Positions 17,117-26,902 of a DNA stretch of 64,000 nucleotides are shown here, one piece after another (position 1 is the first letter of the stretch; the number at the start of each line of letters is the position of its first letter). Source of the DNA: G963665495 sp963665495 (GTDB lineage: Bacteria > Desulfobacterota > Desulfovibrionia > Desulfovibrionales > Desulfovibrionaceae). Location: assembly GCA_963665495.1 (NCBI GenBank), contig OY762289.1, forward strand, positions 1,922,001-1,986,000, read 5' to 3'. The notes beneath the pieces are model-generated. The model was given only the letters and a program-made list of their open reading frames with translations, was not told where the DNA came from and searched no databases. Both the position numbers and the translations under genes were made by a program.

Positions 17117-18490
17117 ATGAAAACGAATAGATCTACTGCCTGGTTAGCAAAACAGCTCATGGGGCTGTGCTGTTTCTTTCTCATTCTTCTTGCCTGTTCG
17201 ACTGCCATTGCCATCAGTAAAGCCGACATCTTGCAACCAATAAAAAATACTCTTGACGTTTACGAAGATGCGTTAAAAGAAATCGACAGACAGGCGAAAA
17301 TGCGTTCCTCTACTTACGATCAGGAGCAAAAGGAACTCGAGGCGTATCTGCTGGCCCTTGATACGGAAGCCCAATGTGCACGTGACGAAAATCAAGCCGT
17401 AGAAGAAGCGGATAACCTTGCCGTCCTGACAGGCTGGCAACTCATTATTGCGCTTGAAGACAGAATTTTTATTCCAGGATACGGGCGAATTACAATGGAC
17501 GAATTACTTGCGCTCCGCGATAAACACCGCAAAGAACATGAAACGACAGAATCGGAGATTGAATCCGGAACAAAAGATTTTTTCATCGCCGGATTAGGGA
17601 TGGCCAGTAAAAATTCATTGAATCAGCGCATTGCGCTTATCAATGAAAAGCGTGCTACTCTGGAAAAGGAACTGACAGACGGAAGCATCCGTATTTATGT
17701 TTCAGGCCTTGGTTTTGTAAGCAAAAAGGAAGTAAAGACGGCAATTACTTCACAAAAAGCGATAATTGAAAGTATCTCAAAGCAAATCAATGATGGCGAC
17801 TATCTTGTTTTTATTCCTGGGCTTGGGGATATATCAAAAAAGAAGCTCACTGCAGATATCACGGCACTACAGGAGCAAATTAAAGCATTGCAGCAGAGCT
17901 TTAAATCCGGGGAAGTACGCATCAACCGTTCGCCAGAAGGCTGGTTGACGGAACAGGACCTTACGGAAAAAGACAAAAAAATCAAAGCAGATGCGGCCGA
18001 ATTGAAGGCAAAAATAAAAAGCAGTGAATTCAAGCACCTTTTGCCCATTGGCTGGGTCACCCTCAAGGATCTGGACGCGCGTATCGCCCAGTTAAAAAAC
18101 GAAGAGGAGGCCATTAAATCCCAAGTAGCTGATAAACAATACAAAATAGCCTTAAGTGACGGCACATGGGCAACTGAAAAAGATATCGATAGAGCATTGA
18201 TGAATTCGTTGCTCTCAATGGATATCAAAGACTCTCTTGAATCTGGAAGAAAGAGTATTGCTCTGGCATCACAATACGAAATCAAACAAAATGAAACAGA
18301 ACTTGCAAAACTAAAAAAATGGAAAGCGGAATTCAAAAAACATTACCAACCGCTGACTGACTCCTATACGCAGCAATTAACTGAAAATTCTACCCTGCGA
18401 AAAGAATTTACCCTCGAACAACGTGCGGCTGTGGCCCCATTGCAACAAAAACTCTCCTTTCTGCAAAAAAGCCTCCGACAGCTGCCCTAG
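17117..18490 (+). CDS. Exported protein with seven tandem 38-residue repeats
   Basis: This 457-residue protein has an N-terminal membrane or signal segment (about 14-32; LLAC at 25-28 could be a weak lipobox). From residue 112 to about 375 it consists of seven units of 37-38 residues, starting near 112, 149, 187, 225, 263, 301 and 338. Each unit has a short strand pair around F/Y-I-P/S-G-L-G followed by S/T-K-K/D-x-L and a charged coiled-coil helix. The helices before and after the repeats are also coiled-coil-like. I do not recognise the family. A long rod-like periplasmic structural or scaffold role is a guess. PBP1A lies downstream, 246 bases away. Confidence 0.75.
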   Translation: MKTNRSTAWLAKQLMGLCCFFLILLACSTAIAISKADILQPIKNTLDVYEDALKEIDRQAKMRSSTYDQEQKELEAYLLALDTEAQCARDENQAVEEADNLAVLTGWQLIIALEDRIFIPGYGRITMDELLALRDKHRKEHETTESEIESGTKDFFIAGLGMASKNSLNQRIALINEKRATLEKELTDGSIRIYVSGLGFVSKKEVKTAITSQKAIIESISKQINDGDYLVFIPGLGDISKKKLTADITALQEQIKALQQSFKSGEVRINRSPEGWLTEQDLTEKDKKIKADAAELKAKIKSSEFKHLLPIGWVTLKDLDARIAQLKNEEEAIKSQVADKQYKIALSDGTWATEKDIDRALMNSLLSMDIKDSLESGRKSIALASQYEIKQNETELAKLKKWKAEFKKHYQPLTDSYTQQLTENSTLRKEFTLEQRAAVAPLQQKLSFLQKSLRQLP

Positions 18491-18736
18491 CCTTTGTCTG
18501 CTTCCCGACGTGGTTTCAGGCAGTTCGCTTTGCATCCATAAAGGTGGGCTGGAAGCGGACGATAGGTAACATACGAATACGCAAAACGGTTCGGCCTCTG
18601 CAGTCATGACACCAATGATTCTGTCTAGAAAAAGAATGGTTGCAGGGTATATCTTTCTGATATATTGTTAAATTAGTTGATAGAATTTCTTTTGTCCGTT
18701 GGAATGCACGTGAAAGGGCAGAAGGCCTGAACGCAA

Positions 18737-21109
18737 ATGAAAAAATTTTATATACTTTCCGTTGGTCTTGTTTTTATTTTGTCCATAGCGATGGCCTTCT
18801 CCATGGGCTGCCTCGGTATGTACATCCACTTTTCCAGCGACTTGCCCAGTTTTACAAAAATCCGGGATTACAAACCCAACCTCGTAACGACTCTGTATGC
18901 CGATGACGGGCAAATCCTGGGCTATCTCTACCGGGAAAAACGCTTTCTTGTCACAATTGATGAAGTCCCAAAATATCTTGTTCGCAGTTTTCTCGCGGCC
19001 GAGGACGATTCCTTTTACAGCCATGAGGGCCTGGATCTGACGGCAATTCTCAGGGCCACTCTGATCAACCTCAAAAGCGGCGAAATTGTCCAGGGCGGCA
19101 GTACGATCACGCAGCAGATCATCAAGCAGATCCTGCTGGACTCCACCAAAAAATACGAACGGAAAATCAAGGAAGCCATTCTGGCCTTCCAACTCGAAAA
19201 TTTCTTAACAAAAGATGAAATCCTGACCATCTACCTGAACCAGGCTTTTTTCGGAGCCGGTGCATACGGTGTTGAGGCTGGCTCACGAACCTATTTCGGC
19301 AAGCATGTCTGTGATTTGACCCTGGCGGAGTCCGCACTTCTGGCCGGACTGCCAAAGGCGCCATCCAGCTACAACCCTTTTCATCATCCGCATGAAGCCC
19401 GAAGACGGCAAATGTACGTACTCGGCCGCCTGCGAACCTTGAAATGGATCACGGAGCAGGAGTATGAACAGGCCGTTGCGGAAAAACTGGAATTCAAGAC
19501 CATGCCCGAGCCCTCCTGGGGAACCGGGGCTTACTACATGGAAGAAGTCCGGCGCTGGCTTATCGATTATCTCTCCAAAGAAAACATGAAATTGCAAAAC
19601 ATCAAGCTGGATCGCTACGGAGAAGACGCCGTGTATGAATCCGGCCTGCATGTGTATACGGCCGTGAAACTCGACCACCAGAAAGCAGCGGAAAAATCCC
19701 TGCGCGACGGGCTGGCGGCCGCCACCAAACGCCGTGGCTGGCGGGGCGTAGACCAGAAACTTAGCCCTTCAGAATTCAGAGACTTCCTGGCGAGCAATCC
19801 GGTCAACCTGGACGACCTGGAGCCCGGAGATTGGGTAAAAACACTGGTGATGGATGTGGACAGCACCGGGGCCAAAGTCAAAGCCGGCGACTATGACGGG
19901 TTCATCTCTGCCGAAAGCATGAAATGGACCTGGCGCGGCTCCCCCGACCAGGTTGTCAAACCTGGGGATATGGTCTGGGCTTCATTGCATGAATCTTTTC
20001 TGCATCCCAAAGGAGAGAAAGATCCCGAACAACTCGTACTTCCTTTGGATCTGCAGCAAAAACCCAAAGTTCAAGGGGCGCTGGTTTCCATCGAACCCCC
20101 TACCGGCAATGTCGTGGCTCTGGTCGGCGGATTTGATTTCGACGACAGCCAGTTCAACAGGGCTACCCAGGCGCGGCGCCAGCCTGGTTCGGCATTCAAA
20201 CCCATTGTCTATTCCGCGGCCCTGGATCATGGATTCAAGCCTACCTCCGTACTCATGGATTCGCCCATTTCTTTCGGCTCCTGGTCCCCCAAAAATTACG
20301 GCAATAAATATAACGGCCCCATGACGCTGACCAATGCGCTGGTAAAGTCCAAAAACGTGGTCACGGTCCGCCTGGCGGCAAGCATGGGCATCCGCAATGT
20401 CATCAAACGCGCCAGGCAGCTCGGACTTGAGGGGGAATTCCCGCCCTACCTGCCCATAAGTCTTGGCGCACAGGTATTTACCCCCATCAACCTGGCACAG
20501 GCCTACACAGCCTTTGCCCGGGGCGGAAGCTACGTCAAACCCCGTTTCGTGCTTTCCATCAAAAAAGCCTGGGGAGAAGAGATTTTCCGTTCCAGCACCG
20601 AAACAGTCAAAGCCATTTCCCCACAAAACGCCTATACGATGTCCACCATCCTCCAACAGGTTATTCTACGGGGCACGGGCGTCAGAGCACGTGTGCTCAA
20701 TCGCCCTGTCGCCGGTAAAACAGGCACAACCAACGAAGAAAAAGATGCCTGGTTCATCGGTTTTTCGCCCTATCTGCTCACTGCCTGTTACGTAGGTTTT
20801 GACCAGGTCCGCCCCATGGGCCATTCTGAAGCCGGTTCGCGCGCCGCACTGCCCATCTGGCTTGGATACCGTATGGCCGTGGAGGAAAGTTATCCTATTC
20901 AGAACTTCACGCCGCCAGAAGGTGATGAAATGAAATATATTCCGGGCTACAAAAAAGATCCCGACAGCTATGATCCGTACCAACCGGATCCGGCATTGCA
21001 AATGGCGCAGCTTCCCGAGGACCCCTTGACGACAAACGTTTCCAAACCGCGCCCTGCTCGTCCCAGAAGCGCATCTACCAACGAGGAATTGCTGAAACAG
21101 TTGTACTGA
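18737..21109 (+). CDS. mrcA: Penicillin-binding protein 1A
   Basis: This 790-residue class A PBP polymerises and cross-links peptidoglycan. After one N-terminal membrane helix, the GT51 glycosyltransferase domain has the catalytic Glu89 in AAEDDSFYSHEG and the QGGSTITQQ motif. The transpeptidase domain has Ser485 in GSAFKP, the SKN motif and KTGTT. A linker of about 150 residues between the two domains is typical of PBP1A. A bidirectional terminator separates it from a convergent LpoA-like lipoprotein gene, which may encode its activator. Confidence 0.95.
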   Translation: MKKFYILSVGLVFILSIAMAFSMGCLGMYIHFSSDLPSFTKIRDYKPNLVTTLYADDGQILGYLYREKRFLVTIDEVPKYLVRSFLAAEDDSFYSHEGLDLTAILRATLINLKSGEIVQGGSTITQQIIKQILLDSTKKYERKIKEAILAFQLENFLTKDEILTIYLNQAFFGAGAYGVEAGSRTYFGKHVCDLTLAESALLAGLPKAPSSYNPFHHPHEARRRQMYVLGRLRTLKWITEQEYEQAVAEKLEFKTMPEPSWGTGAYYMEEVRRWLIDYLSKENMKLQNIKLDRYGEDAVYESGLHVYTAVKLDHQKAAEKSLRDGLAAATKRRGWRGVDQKLSPSEFRDFLASNPVNLDDLEPGDWVKTLVMDVDSTGAKVKAGDYDGFISAESMKWTWRGSPDQVVKPGDMVWASLHESFLHPKGEKDPEQLVLPLDLQQKPKVQGALVSIEPPTGNVVALVGGFDFDDSQFNRATQARRQPGSAFKPIVYSAALDHGFKPTSVLMDSPISFGSWSPKNYGNKYNGPMTLTNALVKSKNVVTVRLAASMGIRNVIKRARQLGLEGEFPPYLPISLGAQVFTPINLAQAYTAFARGGSYVKPRFVLSIKKAWGEEIFRSSTETVKAISPQNAYTMSTILQQVILRGTGVRARVLNRPVAGKTGTTNEEKDAWFIGFSPYLLTACYVGFDQVRPMGHSEAGSRAALPIWLGYRMAVEESYPIQNFTPPEGDEMKYIPGYKKDPDSYDPYQPDPALQMAQLPEDPLTTNVSKPRPARPRSASTNEELLKQLY

Positions 21110-21150
21110 CCTCTGTTGCCGATAATTTTTTTATCCAAGAACACTCGTAA

Positions 21151-21195
21151 AAAAAACGGGCCGTACAAGTAAGATACTGTACGGCCCGTTTTTTT
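21151..21195. terminator. Bidirectional rho-independent terminator
   Basis: CGGGCCGTAC (21157-21166) pairs with GTACGGCCCG (21179-21188), flanked by A and T tracts that extend the stem. It serves both the PBP1A gene and the convergent lipoprotein gene. Confidence 0.9.
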
Positions 21196-21210
21196 AGAAA
21201 AACAAAAAAA

Positions 21211-22416
21211 TTACTGAGTCAAACGCGTCCGCAGCAAATTCGTATTGGCGAGCTGCGCTCCATTGGCAGTTGGCGTAAGAACAAACATGGTTTGCTCGGC
21301 AACCCCCGTATAATCCCAGGTGATGGGCGCCATACACCAGGAAAAATTCGAAGTATTCTGAATGCGTTGGTTGATAAAGTTGCCGTCCGCATCTACCGGC
21401 AAAACACCCAGTTCTGCCACAAAGCGTACGAAATCAAACCCGAGAGCCTGCCAGATGCTTTTCTCCCCTTTGACGTAACGATTCAACTCTCTGGCAGCCT
21501 CCGTATCGGATCCGCTCCACCAGGGGCTGGGATACACGGCGAGCCGAAAATTATGAACATCGATATGGCGCTCGCTGGTTAAGGTTTGCCCCCATAAGGT
21601 GGACCCCATTATCAGCATATGCTCCTTCTGGTGGTAATAAAAATAGGGGACCAGCATCTCAACTTTGGACCAGGCATCAGGCAAAAAGACAGCCTGAAAG
21701 CTGTCCTGCGCGTTCTCTTGTCCCGCATATAAAAATTCCGCGACTGTATCGCTCCATCGCAAAGGATCTTCTGGCGGATAATTACCCGTATTCACGATGG
21801 AAACACCAAGGTTTTCCGCTTCCCCCGCAAAGAGCTGGGCTACTCTCCGACCAAAGGGTTCGTTCGGAAATAAAATACCCATTTTACTGATACCAAAATT
21901 CATCAGAGCGTATTCAATCAACGTACGCATCTGATCCGTGGGACTGCTGAAAAAACGCCAGGCGTTGCGTCCTTCAGTCACGCTGTTTGGCAGACTTTGC
22001 ATGAAGGTGAAAAAAGCATGCCTTGCATTCAGATTATTCAAAGCAATATTTTCAAAAATATCCGGTCGGAGAGGGCCGCCCACAATCGAAACATTTTCCG
22101 GAAGATTGCTTATCCGATCCAGATAATCAGGCTCATTGGTGTCTATGACAATGAGTTCCACCTCGTTTCCACCATCCTGCAGCAGTTGCTGCGCACCATG
22201 GGCCCCTTCCAGAATTTGTTCGCCTATCCCTCCATAGGGTCCGGTGAGCGGCAAAGCCAGGGCCAGCGATACGCGCGCGACGGGAACTGCGGTGACAGGC
22301 TCATCCGCTCCGGTTGTTTCTGATTCCTGGGGGGACGGAGATAATTTTTGCACGGCACAACCAGTAAACAACAGCGCACCTAGGCAAAGTGACAAAACAA
22401 GATGAACAGTACGCAT
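21211..22416 (-). CDS. LpoA-like lipoprotein with periplasmic-binding-protein fold
   Basis: Starting at 22416 the product has 401 residues with a signal peptide ending in LLFTGC, so Cys20 is lipidated. The rest (VSLALALPLTGPYGGIGEQ..., GILFPNEPFGRRVAQLF) matches the type I periplasmic-binding fold of the LppC/LpoA family. In gammaproteobacteria LpoA is the outer-membrane activator of PBP1A. Here the gene converges with mrcA, which makes that role plausible, though the TPR half of LpoA is absent. A sugar- or amino-acid-binding lipoprotein is the alternative. A longer in-frame start at 22524 would bury the signal peptide. Confidence 0.75.
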   Translation of the reverse strand: MRTVHLVLSLCLGALLFTGCAVQKLSPSPQESETTGADEPVTAVPVARVSLALALPLTGPYGGIGEQILEGAHGAQQLLQDGGNEVELIVIDTNEPDYLDRISNLPENVSIVGGPLRPDIFENIALNNLNARHAFFTFMQSLPNSVTEGRNAWRFFSSPTDQMRTLIEYALMNFGISKMGILFPNEPFGRRVAQLFAGEAENLGVSIVNTGNYPPEDPLRWSDTVAEFLYAGQENAQDSFQAVFLPDAWSKVEMLVPYFYYHQKEHMLIMGSTLWGQTLTSERHIDVHNFRLAVYPSPWWSGSDTEAARELNRYVKGEKSIWQALGFDFVRFVAELGVLPVDADGNFINQRIQNTSNFSWCMAPITWDYTGVAEQTMFVLTPTANGAQLANTNLLRTRLTQ

Positions 22417-22524
22417 TAGGCCGGACCGGGTAGAAAATAGCATCAAGTGACTCCGCAATGTTTGCCTGGGTTGTAACAACACGTGTACGTGTGTTGTCAG
22501 GATGGTCTTTCCTTTTTTGTGCAT

Positions 22525-23008
22525 GTATATCCGTCACACGCGAAAACTTCAATATGCTTTTGGAATTAACGAAAAGTGCTCAATTTTTCACCTCTTCTGA
22601 ATACAAAGCAACTACACCAGCAATATAAATCAAACAAAATATCACGTGTTTGATCTATAAGAGTAATCTAAAAAAAGTTTAGATAAAGTTTAAGAATAAA
22701 AATTATCGCAAAAAACTATTGCATAATATAAGAAATACAGTATGATTTCACGAAAATTTTACGGTTCTCAGATTTTTTTTGAAATCAAATTGTACAACAA
22801 TTTATTTGCATCAAATAGGTAGCATAACCCTTTTTAGGCATAAAAAATTTCAATTTTGCTATTCTAACCATAGATACATGACGTATACATTTTATAGTCT
22901 TCAGTAACTTATCGCAGGTCAATTAAACGACAAAAGTTACTGTGTAAATAATACATAACTCAGCTGACAGGATGCGAGATGGCACATAAAAACGCTCTGG
23001 AGATTCAA
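22525..23008. other. AT-rich upstream region of the OmpA-type lipoprotein gene
   Basis: No gene is visible. The region is very AT-rich. It contains TCTAAAAAAAGTT (22666-22678), which recurs exactly at 33938-33950 upstream of the ClpX-like gene; this may be chance in AT-rich DNA. Confidence 0.3.
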
Positions 23009-24463
23009 ATGAAACGCTTGGTCTGTTACCTGTTTTGCATCCTTTTTGTCAGTGGCTGCAGCTTCATCAACCAGCCCAATGGCCCTGAACTCGCTGATAG
23101 CAATACGAAATTATCACAACTGCATTATCCAGAACTGCAGACTACTGACCTGAAAACGAAACGTACTCCCAGTGACTATCGTTTTGGAGCTCCATTACAA
23201 AACACGCATGCGATCTGTCCGCGCGAACTGCCAGCCACTGACGTGGCGACAATGGGCCTGGATTCCGACCTCGACGGTATTCCTGACAGACGGGACGAGT
23301 GCCCTGCCACCCCCGAACAAACGGCTGTAGACTCGACAGGTTGTCCGATTTCGCTCTTTCTTTCGCTAACCATTCCTTTTGAAAGCAATCAGACGACCCT
23401 TTCTGAAATACAGTACATTAGAATTCAACAACTTGCCCGACTGCTCAAAAATAATCCACAATCCAGGATCTCTCTTTCCGGACATACGGACAACAGCGGC
23501 AACGCTCAAGATAATCTGCGAATTTCCGAGCAACGTGCGCAAAGCATCAAGCAGGCGCTCGTTGAGTTCTTTGCAATAGATGCACAGCGGATATCGGCAC
23601 AGGGGTTCGGCGATTCCCAGCCCATGGTATCTAATCAGACCATCAGCGGACGCGAACGAAACCGCCGGGTGGATATCGTTCTGAATGGCTACTACAGCAC
23701 GCATACGTCGTATGTTGCCTTGCACCGCCCCTACAAACTCCACTTCGACGCCAATCAGACCGACCTGAACACCGCGAATCGCCAACAGGTAGAAGCGTTG
23801 GGGAACTACCTGCGCCAAAATCCTGAAGTTGTCGCGAACATCAATGGATACACCGACAATTCCGGCAATGAACAAATGAACCTGTCGCTTTCGGTAATAC
23901 GCGCCGAAAATATCAAACAATATCTGATGGAAAACTATGCCATTGGCGCGGAGCGCCTTCAGACCCGAGGCTATGGACAGAGCAATCCGATTGCAGACAA
24001 CAGCACCGAGGCCGGACGCAATCTGAACCGCCGGGTCACCATTACACTGGCACCGCCCAATACGCCTATGGAGCCACAGCAGCGATTCAGCGCCACCCTG
24101 GCACCCCGGAAAAGCATCGATACGATCTCTGCCCCCCTGGCCAGACGATTTGACATTCCTTTCAGGCCTCAAAAAGCCCAACTGGAAGAAAACTCCCGGC
24201 AGGCCGTGGACATAATCGGCAACCTGATGCTCTCCAGGCCGGAGATGCGCGTCGTCATAGAGGGACATGCGTCAGGGCTGCCCGAAATGGATAATCGTCG
24301 CATTTCCCAGGCACGGGCTCAGAATGTCAAAATGTACCTACAAAAACGCTATAACATTGATTCAAACCGGCTGCGGGCCATCGGATTCGGCAACGATCTG
24401 ACGAATACGGCCAATGCCGACGAAGGGGCGAACCGCGTCCATATACGCTTGGATCGTTTTTAG
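23009..24463 (+). CDS. Outer-membrane lipoprotein with three OmpA peptidoglycan-binding domains
   Basis: From the ATG at 23009 the protein has 484 residues and a lipobox FVSGC. After a short linker comes one thrombospondin-3-like calcium repeat (DSDLDGIPDRRDECP), then three OmpA domains at about residues 115-235, 245-350 and 375-484. The first two carry the GHTDNSG/GYTDNSG and NRRV motifs that bind diaminopimelate; the third has GHASG and a divergent end (ANRVHI). One OmpA domain per protein is normal. It probably ties the outer membrane to peptidoglycan at several points. An in-frame ATG at 22979 lies too far upstream of the signal. Confidence 0.85.
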   Translation: MKRLVCYLFCILFVSGCSFINQPNGPELADSNTKLSQLHYPELQTTDLKTKRTPSDYRFGAPLQNTHAICPRELPATDVATMGLDSDLDGIPDRRDECPATPEQTAVDSTGCPISLFLSLTIPFESNQTTLSEIQYIRIQQLARLLKNNPQSRISLSGHTDNSGNAQDNLRISEQRAQSIKQALVEFFAIDAQRISAQGFGDSQPMVSNQTISGRERNRRVDIVLNGYYSTHTSYVALHRPYKLHFDANQTDLNTANRQQVEALGNYLRQNPEVVANINGYTDNSGNEQMNLSLSVIRAENIKQYLMENYAIGAERLQTRGYGQSNPIADNSTEAGRNLNRRVTITLAPPNTPMEPQQRFSATLAPRKSIDTISAPLARRFDIPFRPQKAQLEENSRQAVDIIGNLMLSRPEMRVVIEGHASGLPEMDNRRISQARAQNVKMYLQKRYNIDSNRLRAIGFGNDLTNTANADEGANRVHIRLDRF

Positions 24464-24674
24464 TCTTTCCGCTTGTCGCAGTTAACCGGCCTTCCTGTCT
24501 TTTTTTACGTGCGGATTTCGCTTCACATGGCATAACTTCTGCATTACTTTAATAATGAGGAAGTTCTTGACCCCCGACGGGACAACAGGTAGCTATTTTC
24601 TAGAGTATCTTGTGAGCCCTGTAGTGGGTGTTAGCGCCATTTGCCACTAAAGCATGGCCGCTTAGGAGCCTGTG

Positions 24675-25655
24675 ATGAGCAAAATTCTTGCCCAGGATGA
24701 AGTTGATGCCCTATTGAGGGGCCTCTCCGGCGGAGAAATCGAAACAGAAGGCGAGGTCGCGGAAGACGATTCCGGGATTGTCTCCTTTGACCTGGCCAAC
24801 CAGGACCGCATCATCCGCGGCCGTATGCCGGTTTTGGAAATCGTCAATGACCGTTTTGCCAGACTGTGCACCAATGCCCTGAGCAACTCGGTTCGCAAAC
24901 GTGTGGAACTCAACCCGATTTCCATCGACATGACCAAATTCGGCGATTTCATGCGTTCCTTGCCGGTGCCCACCAGTATCAATATTTTTAAAATGGAACC
25001 CCTGCGCGGCAATGCCATCATTGTCGTGGACTCACGCCTGGTCTTCGCTCTCGTGGAAAATTTTTTCGGCGGCTCTGGCAGTCAGCCGAAAATCGAAGGC
25101 CGGGAATTTACCCGTATCGAACAGGCCATCGTCGACCGTGTCATCAAACTGGCCCTGGACAACATGGAAGAATCATGGCGTCCGGTTCATGAGGTCAACC
25201 TCGAACTGGTCCGCTCTGAAATCAACCCGCAGTTTGCGGCCATCGTGCCGCCCAGTGACGTTGTCGTGGTCATCACCTTTGAAGTGGAACTGGAAAATGC
25301 CATTGGTTCGCTTGTGGTCTGTCTGCCCTACGCAACCATTGAACCCATTCGTTCGAAGCTGCACGCAAGCTTCCAGACCGAGCGTCTTGAAATCGACCAC
25401 GCCTGGGTCTCGCGTTTGAAAGAACGGTTGCTGGAAACCCCGGTGGAGATGGTTATTCGCTTTGGCCGCACCAAAATCAGCGGACGTCAGCTCATGTACC
25501 TCAAAGAAGGCGACATTCTGCTGCTGGATACGGACACCGACGATCTGATGGAAGCTGAAGTGGAAGGCATCCGGAAATTCTGGGGCATTTGCGGCACAGT
25601 CAAAGGCAGCCAGGCTTTCCAGGTCATCAAGGAAGAAGAACCCCGCTATACGTAA
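24675..25655 (+). CDS. fliM: Flagellar motor switch protein FliM
   Basis: FliM forms the C-ring of the flagellar motor and binds phosphorylated CheY. The 326-residue protein begins with the CheY-binding motif ILAQDEVDALL, followed by the CheC-like middle domain (GGSGSQP segment) and a C-terminal SpoA domain (LKEGDILLLDTD). An AGGAG lies just upstream. No other flagellar gene is in the window, so it is separated from the usual fliL-fliM-fliN cluster. Confidence 0.95.
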   Translation: MSKILAQDEVDALLRGLSGGEIETEGEVAEDDSGIVSFDLANQDRIIRGRMPVLEIVNDRFARLCTNALSNSVRKRVELNPISIDMTKFGDFMRSLPVPTSINIFKMEPLRGNAIIVVDSRLVFALVENFFGGSGSQPKIEGREFTRIEQAIVDRVIKLALDNMEESWRPVHEVNLELVRSEINPQFAAIVPPSDVVVVITFEVELENAIGSLVVCLPYATIEPIRSKLHASFQTERLEIDHAWVSRLKERLLETPVEMVIRFGRTKISGRQLMYLKEGDILLLDTDTDDLMEAEVEGIRKFWGICGTVKGSQAFQVIKEEEPRYT

Positions 25656-25678
25656 GACAGCAGGGCCAGGGGTTATTC

Positions 25679-26887
25679 CTACCGCTCCGCTTCATCCTCA
25701 TCTGTCTTGACTTTGCGCGTACCGGCGTAGAGTTCGTACTCCAACAATCGACACTCAATCCTGGCATTATAAAAAGGAATCTTTCGCTTGGTCCGCAGTC
25801 CGATACATTTGGCCAGATGCAGGTTTCCAGTAAATACGTAGCCCGTATACCCGCCACAGCGCTGTTTGAAAAAATCCCCGATTTCTTTGTAGACCTGCTC
25901 TAGACTCGCTTCGTCTCCCAAACGTTTGCCGTATTCCGGGTTGAGCATGACCACGCCGCCTCCGGTGGGAATTTTTGTCCGCCGAAAATCACAGACCGAA
26001 AATTCAAAAAATTCCTCAAGGCCGGCGGCCTGAGCGTTCAATCGCGCAGCTTTGATCGCGGCAGGATCGTGGTCGGTCAGGATAAATCGCGCCCCCGGCG
26101 TATCGTAGGCGTCCTCTCTGGCATCCGCGCGCATCCGCTCGAACGCCTCTGCGTCAAACCCGCGGACATGCATGAATCCGAAATTGTCGCGCAACAAGCC
26201 TGGAGCCAGATTCATGGCATACAGCGCAGCTTCTGTAGCCAGGGTACCGCTACCGCACATGGGATTCACAAAATGTTGTCCGGGCTCGAAACGGCTGCTC
26301 AGAATCACGCCCGCGGCAAGGGTTTCCTGCATGGGCGCCCCATGGGGAACTTTGCGATAGCCGCGGCGGTTCAAGGGTTCGCCCGAGGTGTCCAGCCAAA
26401 CCTGGCAGGCGTCTTTGCTCCAGTGCAGAAAGACCACGGCACGTGTCGGATCCGGTCCGGAATCTGGCCGCTGGCCGGTTTCCTGGCGCATACGGTCGAC
26501 AATGCCGTCCTTGAGCCTCTGATTGGCAAAGCGCGAATCATTTACTGCCTCGGTGTCGACAAAGGAACGGACGCTGACATATCCGTCAGAAAACAGAATA
26601 TCCTCCCAAGGGATTTCCAGAACCTTGCGATAGAGTATGTCCGGCGAATCTGCGCGAAAGGAATCAAGCAGAAACTGCACCCGGTGCGCCGTACGCAAAT
26701 GCAGATTCAGACGCATGGCGTCCGTCAAACTGCCTTCCAATTCAACTGCAGCGGGAAACCCCGCTTTGACGGTATACCCCAGTTCTTCAATTTCCCCGGC
26801 AAGCACTGTGGCCAACTCCTTGGGGCATGTAACAAGAATGGGCCGATGAAGCGTACTGAAATCTGGCAAATCTACCTCTGAATGCAT
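25679..26887 (-). CDS. rlmL: 23S rRNA (guanine-N2) methyltransferase, RlmL type
   Basis: This 402-residue protein has an N-terminal THUMP RNA-binding domain and a SAM-dependent Rossmann domain with the NPEYGKRLG motif (variant of NPPYG) and FVNPMCGSGT. It should make m2G2445 in 23S rRNA. E. coli RlmKL carries a second methyltransferase (RlmK) that is absent here, which is common outside gammaproteobacteria. It follows the ribokinase gene by 15 bases on the same strand, so the two are likely cotranscribed. Confidence 0.9.
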   Translation of the reverse strand: MHSEVDLPDFSTLHRPILVTCPKELATVLAGEIEELGYTVKAGFPAAVELEGSLTDAMRLNLHLRTAHRVQFLLDSFRADSPDILYRKVLEIPWEDILFSDGYVSVRSFVDTEAVNDSRFANQRLKDGIVDRMRQETGQRPDSGPDPTRAVVFLHWSKDACQVWLDTSGEPLNRRGYRKVPHGAPMQETLAAGVILSSRFEPGQHFVNPMCGSGTLATEAALYAMNLAPGLLRDNFGFMHVRGFDAEAFERMRADAREDAYDTPGARFILTDHDPAAIKAARLNAQAAGLEEFFEFSVCDFRRTKIPTGGGVVMLNPEYGKRLGDEASLEQVYKEIGDFFKQRCGGYTGYVFTGNLHLAKCIGLRTKRKIPFYNARIECRLLEYELYAGTRKVKTDEDEAER

Positions 26888-26902
26888 GATTTTAATTGTT
26901 TT

